From Lactiplantibacillus plantarum EGD-AQ4 (lineage in GTDB: Bacteria > Bacillota > Bacilli > Lactobacillales > Lactobacillaceae), in the NCBI RefSeq assembly GCF_000463075.2, contig NZ_AVAQ01000050.1, positions 62,001 through 126,000 on the forward strand: DNA of 64,000 nucleotides, written 5' to 3'. The notes below the pieces were generated by a model. It did no database searches. It worked only from the letters and a program-made list of their open reading frames with translations, and was not told the origin of the DNA. Both the position numbers and the translations under genes were made by a program. Below are positions 1 to 9,212 of this stretch, in pieces. The first letter of the stretch is position 1; every line of letters starts with the position of its first letter.

Positions 1-16
1 GAGTTCCATGAGAATT

Positions 17-544
17 CTATTGGAGCAGTCGCGACATGGTCGTCACGGGCAGGCGACCCCCAGCACGTAGCGGTAAGAAGAGTTGATTGCCATCTTCAAA
101 GCCCAGTCCTTCCCAGAATCGCGCGACCCCTTCATCTTCAGTCACCCGCGTCAGCTGGATGACTTTGATATTACTGGCAAGGGCCGCTTGCATCAGGCCG
201 GTGACGATGACGCGCCCGACTGATTTACGCTGATATGCCCGGTTGACCATCAGCAAGCCGATAAATAGAAATTGCTCTTGTGGGTACTGATTCAACAAGT
301 CCACGACTGCGACCAGCCGATGTGCGAGATAGAAGCCAAAAACTTGTTTCTGCGCGGCAGCCAACTCATCTGGATGGGCGGTCAAGTCGTGTTGGACTTC
401 CGTCATGGTCAACGGTTCTGGCGAAAAATACTGATGATACTGCGGATTACTCTGCTCTAAGCGCAGTAGTTCTTCCTGGTCTGCTAAAGTGAGCAGACGA
501 ATTTCAAAATCCGGTAATTGTGCTTGTAACGTTGCTAATTTCAT
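17..544 (-). CDS. GNAT family N-acetyltransferase
   Basis: A protein of about 175 residues with the GNAT acetyl-CoA binding signature: a hydrophobic strand (FIGLLMVN) followed by a Q-R-K-S-V-G-R turn, then a late segment ending in FWEGLGFE, the usual 'GF' end of the fold. The substrate cannot be read from sequence. The ATG at 544 lies 2 bases after the stop of the upstream GNAT gene; a TTG at 556 in the same frame would overlap that gene and is less attractive. The two genes form a co-directional pair and are probably translationally coupled. Confidence 0.8.
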   Translation of the reverse strand: MKLATLQAQLPDFEIRLLTLADQEELLRLEQSNPQYHQYFSPEPLTMTEVQHDLTAHPDELAAAQKQVFGFYLAHRLVAVVDLLNQYPQEQFLFIGLLMVNRAYQRKSVGRVIVTGLMQAALASNIKVIQLTRVTEDEGVARFWEGLGFEDGNQLFLPLRAGGRLPVTTMSRLLQ

Positions 545-546
545 CT

Positions 547-1032
547 TTAATCCCAAACTTTCTCTAAGTTATACCAAGTCTCACCGGCATGCGCCGACTC
601 AGCGACCCCCTGATTGACAAAGCCATTCTGTTCATAAAACGGCACCAAGCGTTCCAAGCAAGTCAAACTCATACTCGTTCGACCATGAGCCTGTGCATTC
701 TCAGCTAAGGCAGTCAATAGCTGACTACCAATCTGTTGATGACGGGCTAGTGGTGAGACCGCCAACGTGAACACGAGTTGGTGGCCGCCGCGTGGCAGGT
801 TCGTCGGTGTCGTGACAAACATCTCGTCTTGAATGTACCGCGCCCCAACAGCTGGTCCCACGATAAAGCCTAATACGACCGCATCATCACGAGCCACTAA
901 AAAAGTCTCACCTAACTTCTCGATTCGTTCCCGATAGGCGGCTTCACTGCCGGCTTCGGCTTCCGAAAAGCCCGCTTTTTCAATCGCCATGATCTGTGGC
1001 AAATCCGTCATCTTAACAGGTGTAATTTCCAT
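547..1032 (-). CDS. GNAT family N-acetyltransferase
   Basis: About 161 residues. It has a GNAT core with LAVSPLARHQQIGSQLL, matching the R/Q-x-x-G-x-G/A acetyl-CoA loop, and a C-terminal FYEQNGFVNQG strand-turn typical of the family. The open frame extends 20 codons further upstream, but the ATG at 1032 has a GGAGG about 8 bases before it and begins MEITPVKM, so I take that start. It lies just upstream of a second GNAT gene in the same direction. Substrate unknown. Confidence 0.8.
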   Translation of the reverse strand: MEITPVKMTDLPQIMAIEKAGFSEAEAGSEAAYRERIEKLGETFLVARDDAVVLGFIVGPAVGARYIQDEMFVTTPTNLPRGGHQLVFTLAVSPLARHQQIGSQLLTALAENAQAHGRTSMSLTCLERLVPFYEQNGFVNQGVAESAHAGETWYNLEKVWD

Positions 1033-1215
1033 CAATCTTCGCCTCCGATTCGTACGCCCATTATAACAAATCTTGCTTAATTGTTGACTCACTTAATTTT
1101 CCAATTGAATCCTGTGTCGAACGTGTCGTTTTATGAAGCGACATGCTATACTTGAATTGTGAATTCGGTTACATGATGACGAATTCAATATTTTAAGCGA
1201 AATTAGGTGACGGGT

Positions 1216-1683
1216 ATGCCAGCACAATCAGCAGAACAATTATGGAAAGCTTACAATGAAACGACCGACACACAAGGGGCCTCTTATCAGACACGTTGGT
1301 TTGGTCAACAAAATAACCCTCAAGAAGTTCAGGCTTTGACTGATGCCATTCTGGCTGGAACGAAGACAGCCACAACGACACCGTTGGACACTTTTACAGC
1401 GGAACAAGTTGCCATTCCCCAAGTCGGCGATTATAACGTGTTATTAAACGGTGATATGAAACCAGTCGCAATCATCAAAACGGTAGTCTCCGAATTGATT
1501 CCATTCTATCGTATCTCCGCGGAACACGCTTATCATGAAGGCGAAGGTGACCGCAGCATCGGTGATTGGCGGAAACGCAAGACCGATGAGTTCACCCCAA
1601 CGCTAGAAGAACACGGCAAAAACCTTTCATCGGATACACCGATGGTCAGTGAGGTTTTTGAAGTCGTTTACCGCGCGGATTAA
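1216..1683 (+). CDS. ASCH domain protein
   Basis: About 155 residues resembling bacterial stand-alone ASCH-domain proteins, a PUA-like fold expected to bind RNA or nucleotides. Family-like segments are RWFGQQNNPQEVQALTDAILAGTKTATT near the N terminus, IPQVGDYNVLLNGDMKPVAIIKT in the middle, and EGEGDRSIGDWRKRKTDEF towards the C terminus. A GTG at 1207 opens the frame, but ATG 1216 follows an AGGTGA at a usable distance. Monocistronic; a terminator hairpin follows directly. The physiological role is not known. Confidence 0.75.
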   Translation: MPAQSAEQLWKAYNETTDTQGASYQTRWFGQQNNPQEVQALTDAILAGTKTATTTPLDTFTAEQVAIPQVGDYNVLLNGDMKPVAIIKTVVSELIPFYRISAEHAYHEGEGDRSIGDWRKRKTDEFTPTLEEHGKNLSSDTPMVSEVFEVVYRAD

Positions 1684-1697
1684 TAACAACGATGACG

Positions 1698-1725
1698 GCC
1701 TGAGACGGATGTCTTGGGCTTTTTT
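1698..1725 (+). terminator. Rho-independent terminator after the ASCH gene
   Basis: GCCTGAGAC, loop GGAT, GTCTTGGGC, then six T. The stem contains two G-T wobble pairs. Confidence 0.7.
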
Positions 1726-2260
1726 AATGCCGCGTGGACGGTTGGTGGTCTGTGACAGCGATACTGCCTCCAGATGATCAGTTGGTGGTTCGCGCCGGAC
1801 GATAACATCCATTTTAAACTGGCCAATGACGAGATTCAGTTGGCCGATTTGGGCTAATCTGATGATAGCGCGCTGATCATTAACTTGAATCTACCTAGTC
1901 GTTTGGGTCTGACCAGTCACTAATATCCCACTTAAACGGTCCGCCAACGAGCCTCAGCTGACAGGTTCGGCATAGTCGCGCTGAATATGTAACCTTGAAC
2001 TAGCCTAGTCGTTTAATGCTGGCTAGCTGCTAACATGCCCTCGTTCGCTCAGTTTGGTCAATCGAACGAATTGCCCAGGTTTGAAATCTAACTCGGACGT
2101 CACAAAATCTGATTGATTAACTAACCGAACAACGCCCGCCATCCGCCAGACACCAACCGGCACTAGACTTTTCAGCCGTGACCATTTAGCAGTCAAAGTT
2201 AGCAAGTTAAAATTCGCAAAAAAGGCTTGCCACGACCCCATTTTTCATTATAATTAAAGC
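1726..2260. other. Gene-poor stretch with degenerate repeated segments (possible decayed gene)
   Basis: No convincing gene. Two stretches around 1870-1930 and 1975-2045 are imperfect copies of each other: both contain CGCGCTGA, then an AACTTGAA/CTTGAACT stretch, CTAGTCGTTT and TAA(C/T)AT(G/C)CC, about 100-110 bases apart. On the minus strand a 72-codon frame (2023-2241) begins MGSWQAFFANFNLL and ends in a stop inside one repeat; the pieces beyond it look protein-like but are broken by stops. A decayed repetitive coding sequence fits, but I do not recognise a parent. Confidence 0.35.
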
Positions 2261-2274
2261 TCGTACTAAACTTA

Positions 2275-2290
2275 TTGTTTAGTTAAACAA
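2275..2290. promoter_or_regulatory. Palindromic operator before the polyamine operon regulator
   Basis: TTGTTTA-GT-TAAACAA is a perfect 7-bp inverted repeat with a 2-base spacer, about 25 bases before the regulator start. Its position suggests autoregulation by the XRE-cupin protein. Function is inferred. Confidence 0.5.
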
Positions 2291-2314
2291 AACTACCGAT
2301 TCGAGGTGAATGTC

Positions 2315-2857
2315 ATGGATATTGGTCAACGCATCCGCAATCTACGGATTCAAAAACAACTGACGCAAGAAGAGCTGGGCGAACGAACTGATCTCAGTAA
2401 AGGTTACATATCGCAATTGGAGCACGATCAGTCATCGCCTTCGATGGAGACCTTCTTCGCGATTCTTGAAGTTCTGGGTTGTGCGCCCGCTGATTTCTTC
2501 GCGACGGAACAACCGACCCATAAAATCGTCTACCATCCAGATGAACAGACGACTTATGACGATGAAGCCCTCGGATACCGTGTCAAATGGCTCGTACCGG
2601 CCTCTAACGACAACCAGTTAGAGCCCGTCACCGTTACACTGGTTCCGAACGGTCGCTTCAAATCCTTTGAGCCCTCGCCGGCGGAAACCTTCATTATGGT
2701 TCAAACCGGCACGCTCAGTTTACAATTAGGCACACAGCGGTATACCGCTACGGCGGGTGACACCTTGTCATTTCATGCCACTAAGACGCACCAAATCAGC
2801 AACCCAGGCTCGACGTCCTGCACGTTCACCTTGGTTACGACCGCGTCCTACTTATAA
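2315..2857 (+). CDS. XRE-cupin transcriptional regulator of the pot operon
   Basis: About 180 residues. The N-terminal helix-turn-helix of the XRE/Cro type covers about residues 4-58 (IGQRIRNLRIQKQLTQEELG...LSKGYISQLEHDQSSPS). A C-terminal cupin barrel covers about residues 105-180 (FIMVQTGTLSLQLG, then GDTLSFHATKTHQISNPG). This architecture matches regulators of polyamine genes such as PuuR. ATG 2315 is preferred to the in-frame GTG at 2306 because GAGGTG lies at the right distance. It sits 66 bases upstream of potA in the same direction and probably senses polyamine supply. Confidence 0.85.
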   Translation: MDIGQRIRNLRIQKQLTQEELGERTDLSKGYISQLEHDQSSPSMETFFAILEVLGCAPADFFATEQPTHKIVYHPDEQTTYDDEALGYRVKWLVPASNDNQLEPVTVTLVPNGRFKSFEPSPAETFIMVQTGTLSLQLGTQRYTATAGDTLSFHATKTHQISNPGSTSCTFTLVTTASYL

Positions 2858-2923
2858 TCACAGTACCACTGACTGGCGCGCTATACTGCGCGATCCAGCA
2901 CACGTTTTAGGGAGGTCTTTACT

Positions 2924-4021
2924 TTGGCGGTTAACGCACAACCAATCATTCGGTTAACGAATATCACAAAAAGTTACGGGGAACATCAAGTTTTAAAAAA
3001 TATCAATCTCGACCTAGAAGCCGGTAAGTTCTACACCTTACTAGGCCCTTCTGGTTGCGGTAAAACGACGATTCTACGGACCATTGCGGGCTTTACCGAC
3101 GCGACTTCGGGACAAGTCTACTTCGATGGGCAGCTCATCAACGGACTACCGGCCAACCAACGACAGGTCAATACGGTCTTTCAAGACTACGCGCTCTTCC
3201 CACACATGAATGTCGCGGAAAACGTGGCTTTTGGCCTCAAACTCCATAAAGTGCCTAAGGACGAAATCGAGACCCGGGTTCAAAACGCACTCGCAATGGT
3301 GCAACTGGCGGACCTCGGCGACCGTGAAATCAGTGAAATTTCAGGTGGACAACAACAACGGGTCGCAATTGCCCGGGCACTGGTCATGCAGCCCAAAGTC
3401 CTATTGCTGGACGAACCGTTATCGGCGCTTGATGCCAAGCTCCGTAAAGACATGCAGTATGAATTACGCGACTTACAACAACGACTCGGCATCACCTTCC
3501 TGTTTGTGACCCATGACCAGGAAGAAGCCCTCGCCATGAGTGATGAGATTTTTGTCATGAACGCTGGCGAAATCCTGCAAGGTGGCTCACCTGTCGATAT
3601 TTACGACGAACCCATCAACCACTTTGTTGCGAACTTCATTGGTGAAAGCAATATTATTCCCGGCAAGATGCTGCAGGATTTCGAAGTCGAATTCGTCGGC
3701 AAATCCTTCGAATGCGCTGACGCCGGCATGCAACCAGACGAACCCGTCGAAGTCGTGCTCCGACCAGAAGACTTGGACATCGTCGCGGCGGACCAGGGCA
3801 AGCTCGTGGTCACCGTGGATTCACAACTCTTCCGCGGCAACTACTTTGAAATCGTGGCCTACGATACCGACCACAACGAATGGCTCGTCCATTCGACCAA
3901 CCCGGCGGCAGAAGGTGAACCAATTGGCTTGACCTTCGACCCGCAAGACATTCACGTCATGCGCCTCAACGAAAGCGAAGCGGCTTTCGACGCCCGGCTT
4001 GAACAATATGAAGACGATTAG
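2924..4021 (+). CDS. potA: Spermidine/putrescine ABC transporter, ATP-binding subunit PotA
   Basis: 365 residues, the usual length for PotA. Walker A GPSGCGKT is at residues 41-48, the signature ISGGQQQR at 139-146, Walker B VLLLDEP at about 159-165 and the H-loop histidine at about 197. A C-terminal TOBE-like region follows from about residue 240. The start is TTG 2924 with GGGAGG about 8 bases upstream. It energises polyamine import through PotB and PotC using PotD as the receptor. potB begins 12 bases after the stop. Confidence 0.95.
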   Translation: MAVNAQPIIRLTNITKSYGEHQVLKNINLDLEAGKFYTLLGPSGCGKTTILRTIAGFTDATSGQVYFDGQLINGLPANQRQVNTVFQDYALFPHMNVAENVAFGLKLHKVPKDEIETRVQNALAMVQLADLGDREISEISGGQQQRVAIARALVMQPKVLLLDEPLSALDAKLRKDMQYELRDLQQRLGITFLFVTHDQEEALAMSDEIFVMNAGEILQGGSPVDIYDEPINHFVANFIGESNIIPGKMLQDFEVEFVGKSFECADAGMQPDEPVEVVLRPEDLDIVAADQGKLVVTVDSQLFRGNYFEIVAYDTDHNEWLVHSTNPAAEGEPIGLTFDPQDIHVMRLNESEAAFDARLEQYEDD

Positions 4022-4033
4022 GAGGTGGCCAAC

Positions 4034-4867
4034 ATGCAACAAAAACAACGGTTGAGTCGTAACACGGCTTACTTCATTCCGTACATGTTATGGATCATCC
4101 TCTTCGTCATCGCGCCCGTGCTATTGCTCATTTATCAATCGTTCTTTAACATTGATGGGCAATTCACGTTTGGCAATTATCAGACCTACTTCTCGTCCAA
4201 CACGTATTTGATGATGACGCTCAACTCCGTCTGGTACGCTTTTTTGATTACCTTGGCGACTATCCTGATCAGCTACCCCACGGCGTACTTGCTCAACGAG
4301 ACCAAGCATCCGCAACTGTGGCTACTACTGATCATCATGCCAACGTGGATCAATCTGTTGTTAAAGGCCTATGCCTTCATTGGGATTTTTAGCCAAGCCG
4401 GAATCGCTAATCAATTTTTGAGTTTTATCGGCATTGGTCCCAAGCAGCTGCTGTTCACAAACTTTAGTTTTATCTTTGTTGCGGCCTACATTCAGATTCC
4501 GTTCATGGTCCTGCCAATTTACAACTCGATCAGCGAACTGAACACGTCGTATATCAATGCCAGTCGTGACTTAGGGGCGACCAATTGGCAAACATTCAGT
4601 CGGGTCATTTTCCCCCTGACCTTACCGGGCGTCAAAGCTGGGATTCAGGCCGTCTTCATTCCATCGCTATCACTCTTCATGTTGACGCGCTTGATTGGCG
4701 GAAACAAAGTGATCACGCTGGGGACTGCCATTGAAGAGCACTTCTTGACGACCATGAATTGGGGCATGGGCTCGACGATCGGCGTTGTGCTGATTATCGC
4801 GATGGTCATTATCATGTGGCTGACTAGTGGTGGCAAACGACGCACACGAAAGGGGTTGACGAAATAA
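4034..4867 (+). CDS. potB: Spermidine/putrescine ABC transporter permease PotB
   Basis: About 277 residues with roughly six membrane segments. It has the inner-membrane-component EAA-like loop (NASRDLGATNWQTFSRVIFPLTLPGV) that docks onto the ATPase. ATG 4034 follows a GGAGGTGG site; the earlier in-frame GTG at 4025 lies inside that site. The stop overlaps the potC start by one base (TAATG), showing translational coupling. Confidence 0.93.
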   Translation: MQQKQRLSRNTAYFIPYMLWIILFVIAPVLLLIYQSFFNIDGQFTFGNYQTYFSSNTYLMMTLNSVWYAFLITLATILISYPTAYLLNETKHPQLWLLLIIMPTWINLLLKAYAFIGIFSQAGIANQFLSFIGIGPKQLLFTNFSFIFVAAYIQIPFMVLPIYNSISELNTSYINASRDLGATNWQTFSRVIFPLTLPGVKAGIQAVFIPSLSLFMLTRLIGGNKVITLGTAIEEHFLTTMNWGMGSTIGVVLIIAMVIIMWLTSGGKRRTRKGLTK

Positions 4868-5682
4868 TGACGTTACGTAACTTCAAGTGGCGCAATCTAT
4901 ACCTCTGGTTCATCTTTATCGTGTTATACGCGCCAATTATCTTTCTTGTCGTCTACTCCTTCAGTCAGGGAACGACCATGAACAACTTCCACGGATTTAC
5001 GTGGCAGCACTACCAAGATTTGTTCGCCGACACGCGGTTGATTGCGATTTTTCTGGATACCTTATTGATTGCCCTCTTATCTTCACTATTAGCAACCGTT
5101 ATCGGTACGCTTGGCGCGTTAGGCATCAATAGTACGACCAAACCCATCACACGCAACACGCTGTTATCCTTGAACAATATCCTGATGGTCTCACCAGATG
5201 TCATCATTGGGGCTAGTTTTCTGATCTTCTTCACGGCGCTGAAAATCCCACTCGGGTTTGGTTCAGTGCTACTGAGCCACATCGCCTTCTCGATTCCCAT
5301 CGTGGTCTTGATGGTGCTCCCCAAGATTCAGGAAATGAGTTCGAGTTTGCTCGATGCCGCGGCGGATTTAGGCGCTAATAATTGGCAGCTACTCAGCCAA
5401 ATCATTATTCCGTACATTATGCCGGGGATTTTCTCGGGCTTCTTCATGGCGCTGACCTATTCACTCGATGACTTTGCCGTGACCTTCTTCGTGACCGGGA
5501 ACGGCTTCAGTACGTTGTCAGTTGAAATCTATTCACGGGCGCGGCAAGGCATCAACCTGGAGATCAACGCGCTATCCGGACTCATGTTCTTAATGGCACT
5601 CGTGTTAGTGATTGGTTACTACTTCATCAACCAATACAGCAGTCGACACCGGCGGCCAGCAGTTAGGGGGCGGCGGAAATGA
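4867..5682 (+). CDS. potC: Spermidine/putrescine ABC transporter permease PotC
   Basis: 271 residues, about six membrane segments. The conserved permease loop reads DAAADLGANNWQLLSQIIIPYIMPGI, and the C-terminal part contains the YSLDDFAVTFFVTG segment usual for PotC. The start overlaps the potB stop and the stop overlaps the potD start (ATGA). It forms the membrane channel together with PotB. Confidence 0.93.
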   Translation: MTLRNFKWRNLYLWFIFIVLYAPIIFLVVYSFSQGTTMNNFHGFTWQHYQDLFADTRLIAIFLDTLLIALLSSLLATVIGTLGALGINSTTKPITRNTLLSLNNILMVSPDVIIGASFLIFFTALKIPLGFGSVLLSHIAFSIPIVVLMVLPKIQEMSSSLLDAAADLGANNWQLLSQIIIPYIMPGIFSGFFMALTYSLDDFAVTFFVTGNGFSTLSVEIYSRARQGINLEINALSGLMFLMALVLVIGYYFINQYSSRHRRPAVRGRRK

Positions 5683-6749
5683 AAAAGTTATTCGGTATCA
5701 TCGTCAGTCTGCTCGTCGTCTGTGGTCTACTCGCTTTTGGCGCACAACGCTTACAGACGAGCTCTGGTAGCACCGGTAAAAAGGTCTTGAACCTGTATAC
5801 TTGGGGTGACTACATCGACCCGAGTTTACTCACGAAGTTCCAGAAGCAGACCGGGTATCACGTCAATGTCGAGACCTTCGACAGCAATGAAGCCATGTAT
5901 ACCAAGATCAAGCAAGGCGGTACCAGCTATGACCTGACCGTCCCTAGCGATTACATGATTGAGAAAATGAAAAAGGCCCACTTGCTATTACCACTCGATA
6001 AAAGCAAGCTGACCGGAATGCAGAATTACGACCCGCGTTTCATGAACCTCGCCTTCGACAAGCACAATCGTTATTCCGTGCCGTACTTCTGGGGAACACT
6101 GGGAATTATTTATAATGACAAGTATGTACAACCGGGCAGCATTCAGCACTGGAACGATTTGTGGCAACAAAAGTACAAAAACAAGATCATGCTGATTGAT
6201 AGTGCCCGTGACGTGATGGGCTTTGCCCTCGCTTCTATGAACAAATCCATGAATACCACTGACCCGGCGACCCTACTGGCAGCGCGCAACAAGCTGAATC
6301 GGTTATCGCCAAACGTCAAAGCGGTCGTTGCCGATGAAATCAAGATGTACATGATTCAAAATGAAGCGGCGATTGCGGTTGACTGGTCTGGTGAAGCTAG
6401 TGAGATGTTGGACGGCAACTCGCATCTCCACTACGTCGTGCCGTCTGAAGGCAGTAACTTGTGGTTTGACAACTTAGTCATTCCGAAGACCGCCAAACAT
6501 TTTAAAGCCATTTACGCCTTCTTGAATTTCATGAGCGAACCCAAAAATGCCGCACAAAACGCCGAGTACATTGGCTATGCGACACCGAACCGCAAGGCCA
6601 AAGCGCTATTGCCTAAAGCAATTCGTAATGACCGGCAGTTCTACCCGGATAATCAAACCATTAAGCACCTTCAAATCTATCAAGATTTATCACCTGCCAA
6701 AGTCGGTCTATATAATGATCGTTACTTGGAATTCAAGATGCACCATTAA
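5679..6749 (+). CDS. potD: Spermidine/putrescine-binding protein PotD
   Basis: 356 residues. A hydrophobic N-terminal segment (about residues 4-22) is followed by the periplasmic-binding-protein family 1 region beginning VLNLYTWGDYIDPSLL. The substrate-pocket segments SYDLTVPSDYMIEKM and YFWGTLGIIYN match PotD. The cysteine near the N terminus (VVCG) does not form a good lipobox, so the receptor may be held by an uncleaved anchor; this is uncertain. It is the last gene of the operon and is followed by a terminator. Confidence 0.93.
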   Translation: MKKLFGIIVSLLVVCGLLAFGAQRLQTSSGSTGKKVLNLYTWGDYIDPSLLTKFQKQTGYHVNVETFDSNEAMYTKIKQGGTSYDLTVPSDYMIEKMKKAHLLLPLDKSKLTGMQNYDPRFMNLAFDKHNRYSVPYFWGTLGIIYNDKYVQPGSIQHWNDLWQQKYKNKIMLIDSARDVMGFALASMNKSMNTTDPATLLAARNKLNRLSPNVKAVVADEIKMYMIQNEAAIAVDWSGEASEMLDGNSHLHYVVPSEGSNLWFDNLVIPKTAKHFKAIYAFLNFMSEPKNAAQNAEYIGYATPNRKAKALLPKAIRNDRQFYPDNQTIKHLQIYQDLSPAKVGLYNDRYLEFKMHH

Positions 6750-6760
6750 TCTGAAACGCC

Positions 6761-6797
6761 AAAAAAGTGATGTTAGCTTAGCTAGCACCACTTTTTT
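6761..6797 (+). terminator. Terminator of the pot operon
   Basis: AAAAAAGTG pairs with CACTTTTTT around an inner stem ending TTAGC/GCTAG; one mismatch and one wobble. It lies 12 bases after the potD stop. Confidence 0.8.
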
Positions 6798-6898
6798 ATT
6801 ACGCTCATACGTGTTCAATTGTCAGGACAACCGTTAGCTGCACGTCAACGCGCTCCTCTGACTGGCAATCGAGTGACGCCGCCATTCAGTCACTAGTG

Positions 6899-7168
6899 TT
6901 AGTGAAAGACCATCGCACTGACGATGAGGAACTTGAGGTTAGCGATTAAGACTAGCGCAATGACTAATCCGAGGCTCAGCCGACTCAGCCAGTGCCGGTC
7001 CGCTGTATTCGGAAAGACTAAGAACTGTAAATTGAGTATGATCAATGATCCAAATGCACTGCTCGCTAACCACCAAATTGCTTGCGACCAGAGCGTCACT
7101 ATTACCACGACAACCACGAAACTAACGAACCACTTTTTAATTGGCGCTACCACTAATGGCGTTGTCAT
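6899..7168 (-). CDS. Small membrane protein, unknown function
   Basis: About 89 residues with three hydrophobic segments (about residues 12-30, 32-50 and 66-85). A GGGGGCG ribosome site favours ATG 7168 over the in-frame ATG two codons earlier. I recognise no family. It is transcribed in the same direction as the next two membrane proteins but separated from them by more than 100 bases. Confidence 0.55.
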   Translation of the reverse strand: MTTPLVVAPIKKWFVSFVVVVVIVTLWSQAIWWLASSAFGSLIILNLQFLVFPNTADRHWLSRLSLGLVIALVLIANLKFLIVSAMVFH

Positions 7169-7305
7169 TGTCATCGCCCCCTTGATTACCTTGATTGTAA
7201 GCGTAATCGGTCACAGGCGGATAGTGACGACAGCTGGTAACTTAATTGTCCAAATCAGCGGTTGGTTGCGCAACTGTGGCAACGGGTAAACTGGGCGGAT
7301 ATTGA

Positions 7306-7857
7306 CTAGTAGGCCAATTGAGGGAGATGCAAGCTTAGACATATCAACGCAACGGGGAGTTTCAAGGCGGCGTCTATTATCAATAACCATTCTAGTTTCC
7401 TGATTACTGCAATTCCCAAGCGTTTCGTCTCAGCTCCCAGTTTATGGGTCTTTTGAAGTAAAGAACCTTTCTCAATTAGCATCCTTACCGGAACCCAGCA
7501 CTCTACCAGAACTGTCAAATATAGTAGTGATATGCAAACTTTGAGCGATACAATAACAAAAATAACGTAGTAATAATCGTACTTTAGCGCCAATACGCTC
7601 ACAAACAAACTCACAGCCACTGTCACTGCCACTATTTTGGTTCGTTTTAGAATCCTGTCCAGCTTGGTCTTTTTTACCTCTTGATCAGTTTTGAGTAACC
7701 CCGCTTTTTCCAACAGATCCATTTGTCTACGGACGATTGGACGCATAATGATCCCAGCTAACCAGTACAAAGCGCCGTAGCCAACCACGGTCAGCGCCTG
7801 ATTCAATAAAGTGCTCTGAAACACGGGAATAAGGAGTTGCTCCGGATATAAAGTCAT
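7306..7857 (-). CDS. Membrane protein, unknown function
   Basis: 183 residues with about four to five hydrophobic segments, around residues 20-38, 74-92, 95-118 and 155-175. A basic, charged loop near residues 45-72 (RRQMDLLEKAGLLKTDQEVKK) separates the first two. No motif points to a function. It resembles the next membrane protein in general layout but not in sequence. Confidence 0.55.
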   Translation of the reverse strand: MTLYPEQLLIPVFQSTLLNQALTVVGYGALYWLAGIIMRPIVRRQMDLLEKAGLLKTDQEVKKTKLDRILKRTKIVAVTVAVSLFVSVLALKYDYYYVIFVIVSLKVCISLLYLTVLVECWVPVRMLIEKGSLLQKTHKLGAETKRLGIAVIRKLEWLLIIDAALKLPVALICLSLHLPQLAY

Positions 7858-8218
7858 TAATTTGGCCCGACCTTTCTAAAATGGGTGACGTTATTTTCAA
7901 AATGTATTTTGAACCAAAGCGTTGTGTCTCTGGTTTGTTTTAGAAATGAAGTCACAACGCTTTTGATAACTGATAGCAAATCAGCAGCCCTAATGAACGA
8001 TTCCACTGCTGAAAAGGTGCAATTACGTTACCAACTGGAACAGCAAATATCCAATCAAATAGGCCGTCGCAGCGCCAATTTACAAACAAGCTATATGGGC
8101 GCGAACGCACCTGGGTCCATCACCAAGCAGTATCCTTGTCCATTTTCCGGCAGCTTGTAATGCCTCTGAGCGCATTGGTATCACATTAATAAATACCATC
8201 ACCTGGCAGAATGCCGAC
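7858..8218. other. Intergenic stretch without a supported gene
   Basis: A plus-strand frame at 7885-8160 exists, but it has no clear ribosome site and its composition is unlike a gene. Nothing else recognised. Confidence 0.4.
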
Positions 8219-8779
8219 TCACTTCGTTATTATAAAGTGCATGGTACTTAGCTGTATCCCTAAGATTATCGTGATTAGCAGGAGCCCGATTGAGATGAAA
8301 CAATAAAATAGTGACCACATCAACCATCGGAGTCTAGCACGAGTGCTTTTATTGGGAAGAATGATTGCGTCATCTATTTTTGGATGTTTGTTGTAGAAAG
8401 CGTAGCTAAACATCTGAAGAATGAGCGGCCGTATACTGAGAATGAGGTAAGAAATCCCACAAACTGGCACCCAAAGTGGCTTGGAGTTCTGGAACAGAAA
8501 AATGCACCATACAAGACCGGCGACGCTTATAATGTACAGTTCCTTCAAAAAGACTAGCAACGCGTATAACAGCTTAGAATGCTTTATTGTGTCGCGGAGA
8601 ATAGGTGTAAAAGTTTTCGTGAAATTGCCGATATGAGCTTGTTCTATAAATATACCGGCGACGTATTTATACCTTTTGGGCACAAGTACATTGCGCTTAT
8701 GTATTAGAATTAGCGTATAGAAAAAAAACGATATTAACAATACAATTAACAGGCTTAAAATTTTATACAATCGGGACAC
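8219..8779 (-). CDS. Membrane protein, unknown function
   Basis: 186 residues. Hydrophobic segments lie near residues 7-28, 72-95, 100-120 and 155-180, with a polar stretch (NKHPKIDDAIILPNKSTRARLRW) between the third and fourth. A TATAAT-like -10 box on the minus strand lies about 25 bases upstream. AT content is higher than in the neighbouring metabolic genes. No family recognised. Confidence 0.5.
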   Translation of the reverse strand: MSRLYKILSLLIVLLISFFFYTLILIHKRNVLVPKRYKYVAGIFIEQAHIGNFTKTFTPILRDTIKHSKLLYALLVFLKELYIISVAGLVWCIFLFQNSKPLWVPVCGISYLILSIRPLILQMFSYAFYNKHPKIDDAIILPNKSTRARLRWLMWSLFYCFISIGLLLITIILGIQLSTMHFIITK

Positions 8780-9212
8780 CCCTTTGAGTTTTGGATATGT
8801 ATTATACTACAAACTGTGGGGTTCAATCAATCTCATAAAACAAGATTAAAAAGCTGATTAAACGGGATAAATGTACCTGTTTGAAAAAAATAACAGCATT
8901 AATCATTTAAACAGCGATTTGATTTTATCAAAGAATATTGAATGGTAGGATTAAGTCTATTACGGTTAGAATAATTAAATTTAATCAACACATAGATTAT
9001 GTAAAGATTATAGTATTAGCATAATTATATCTACGAGTTACTGGAAAGTGTTAATTAGCAGAACGTGCAAATGCAATATCTACATTTACACCTGCCGAGC
9101 CAGCAAAATATTAATATATTGGCTAAGTTGCGATTTAGAGCTCAACATCATATACTTCTCGGGTAAAAGCACCGATGTTTTTACACAAACCAGACGAAAG
9201 TAGCTAGATATT
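8780..9212. other. AT-rich intergenic region
   Basis: No gene seen. Base composition is clearly more AT-rich than the surroundings. It holds the promoters of the divergent genes at 8219-8779 and 9213-9728. Confidence 0.5.

Noticed and set aside
7885-8160. 91-codon plus-strand frame
   Set aside because: No ribosome site, odd composition, no recognisable domain.
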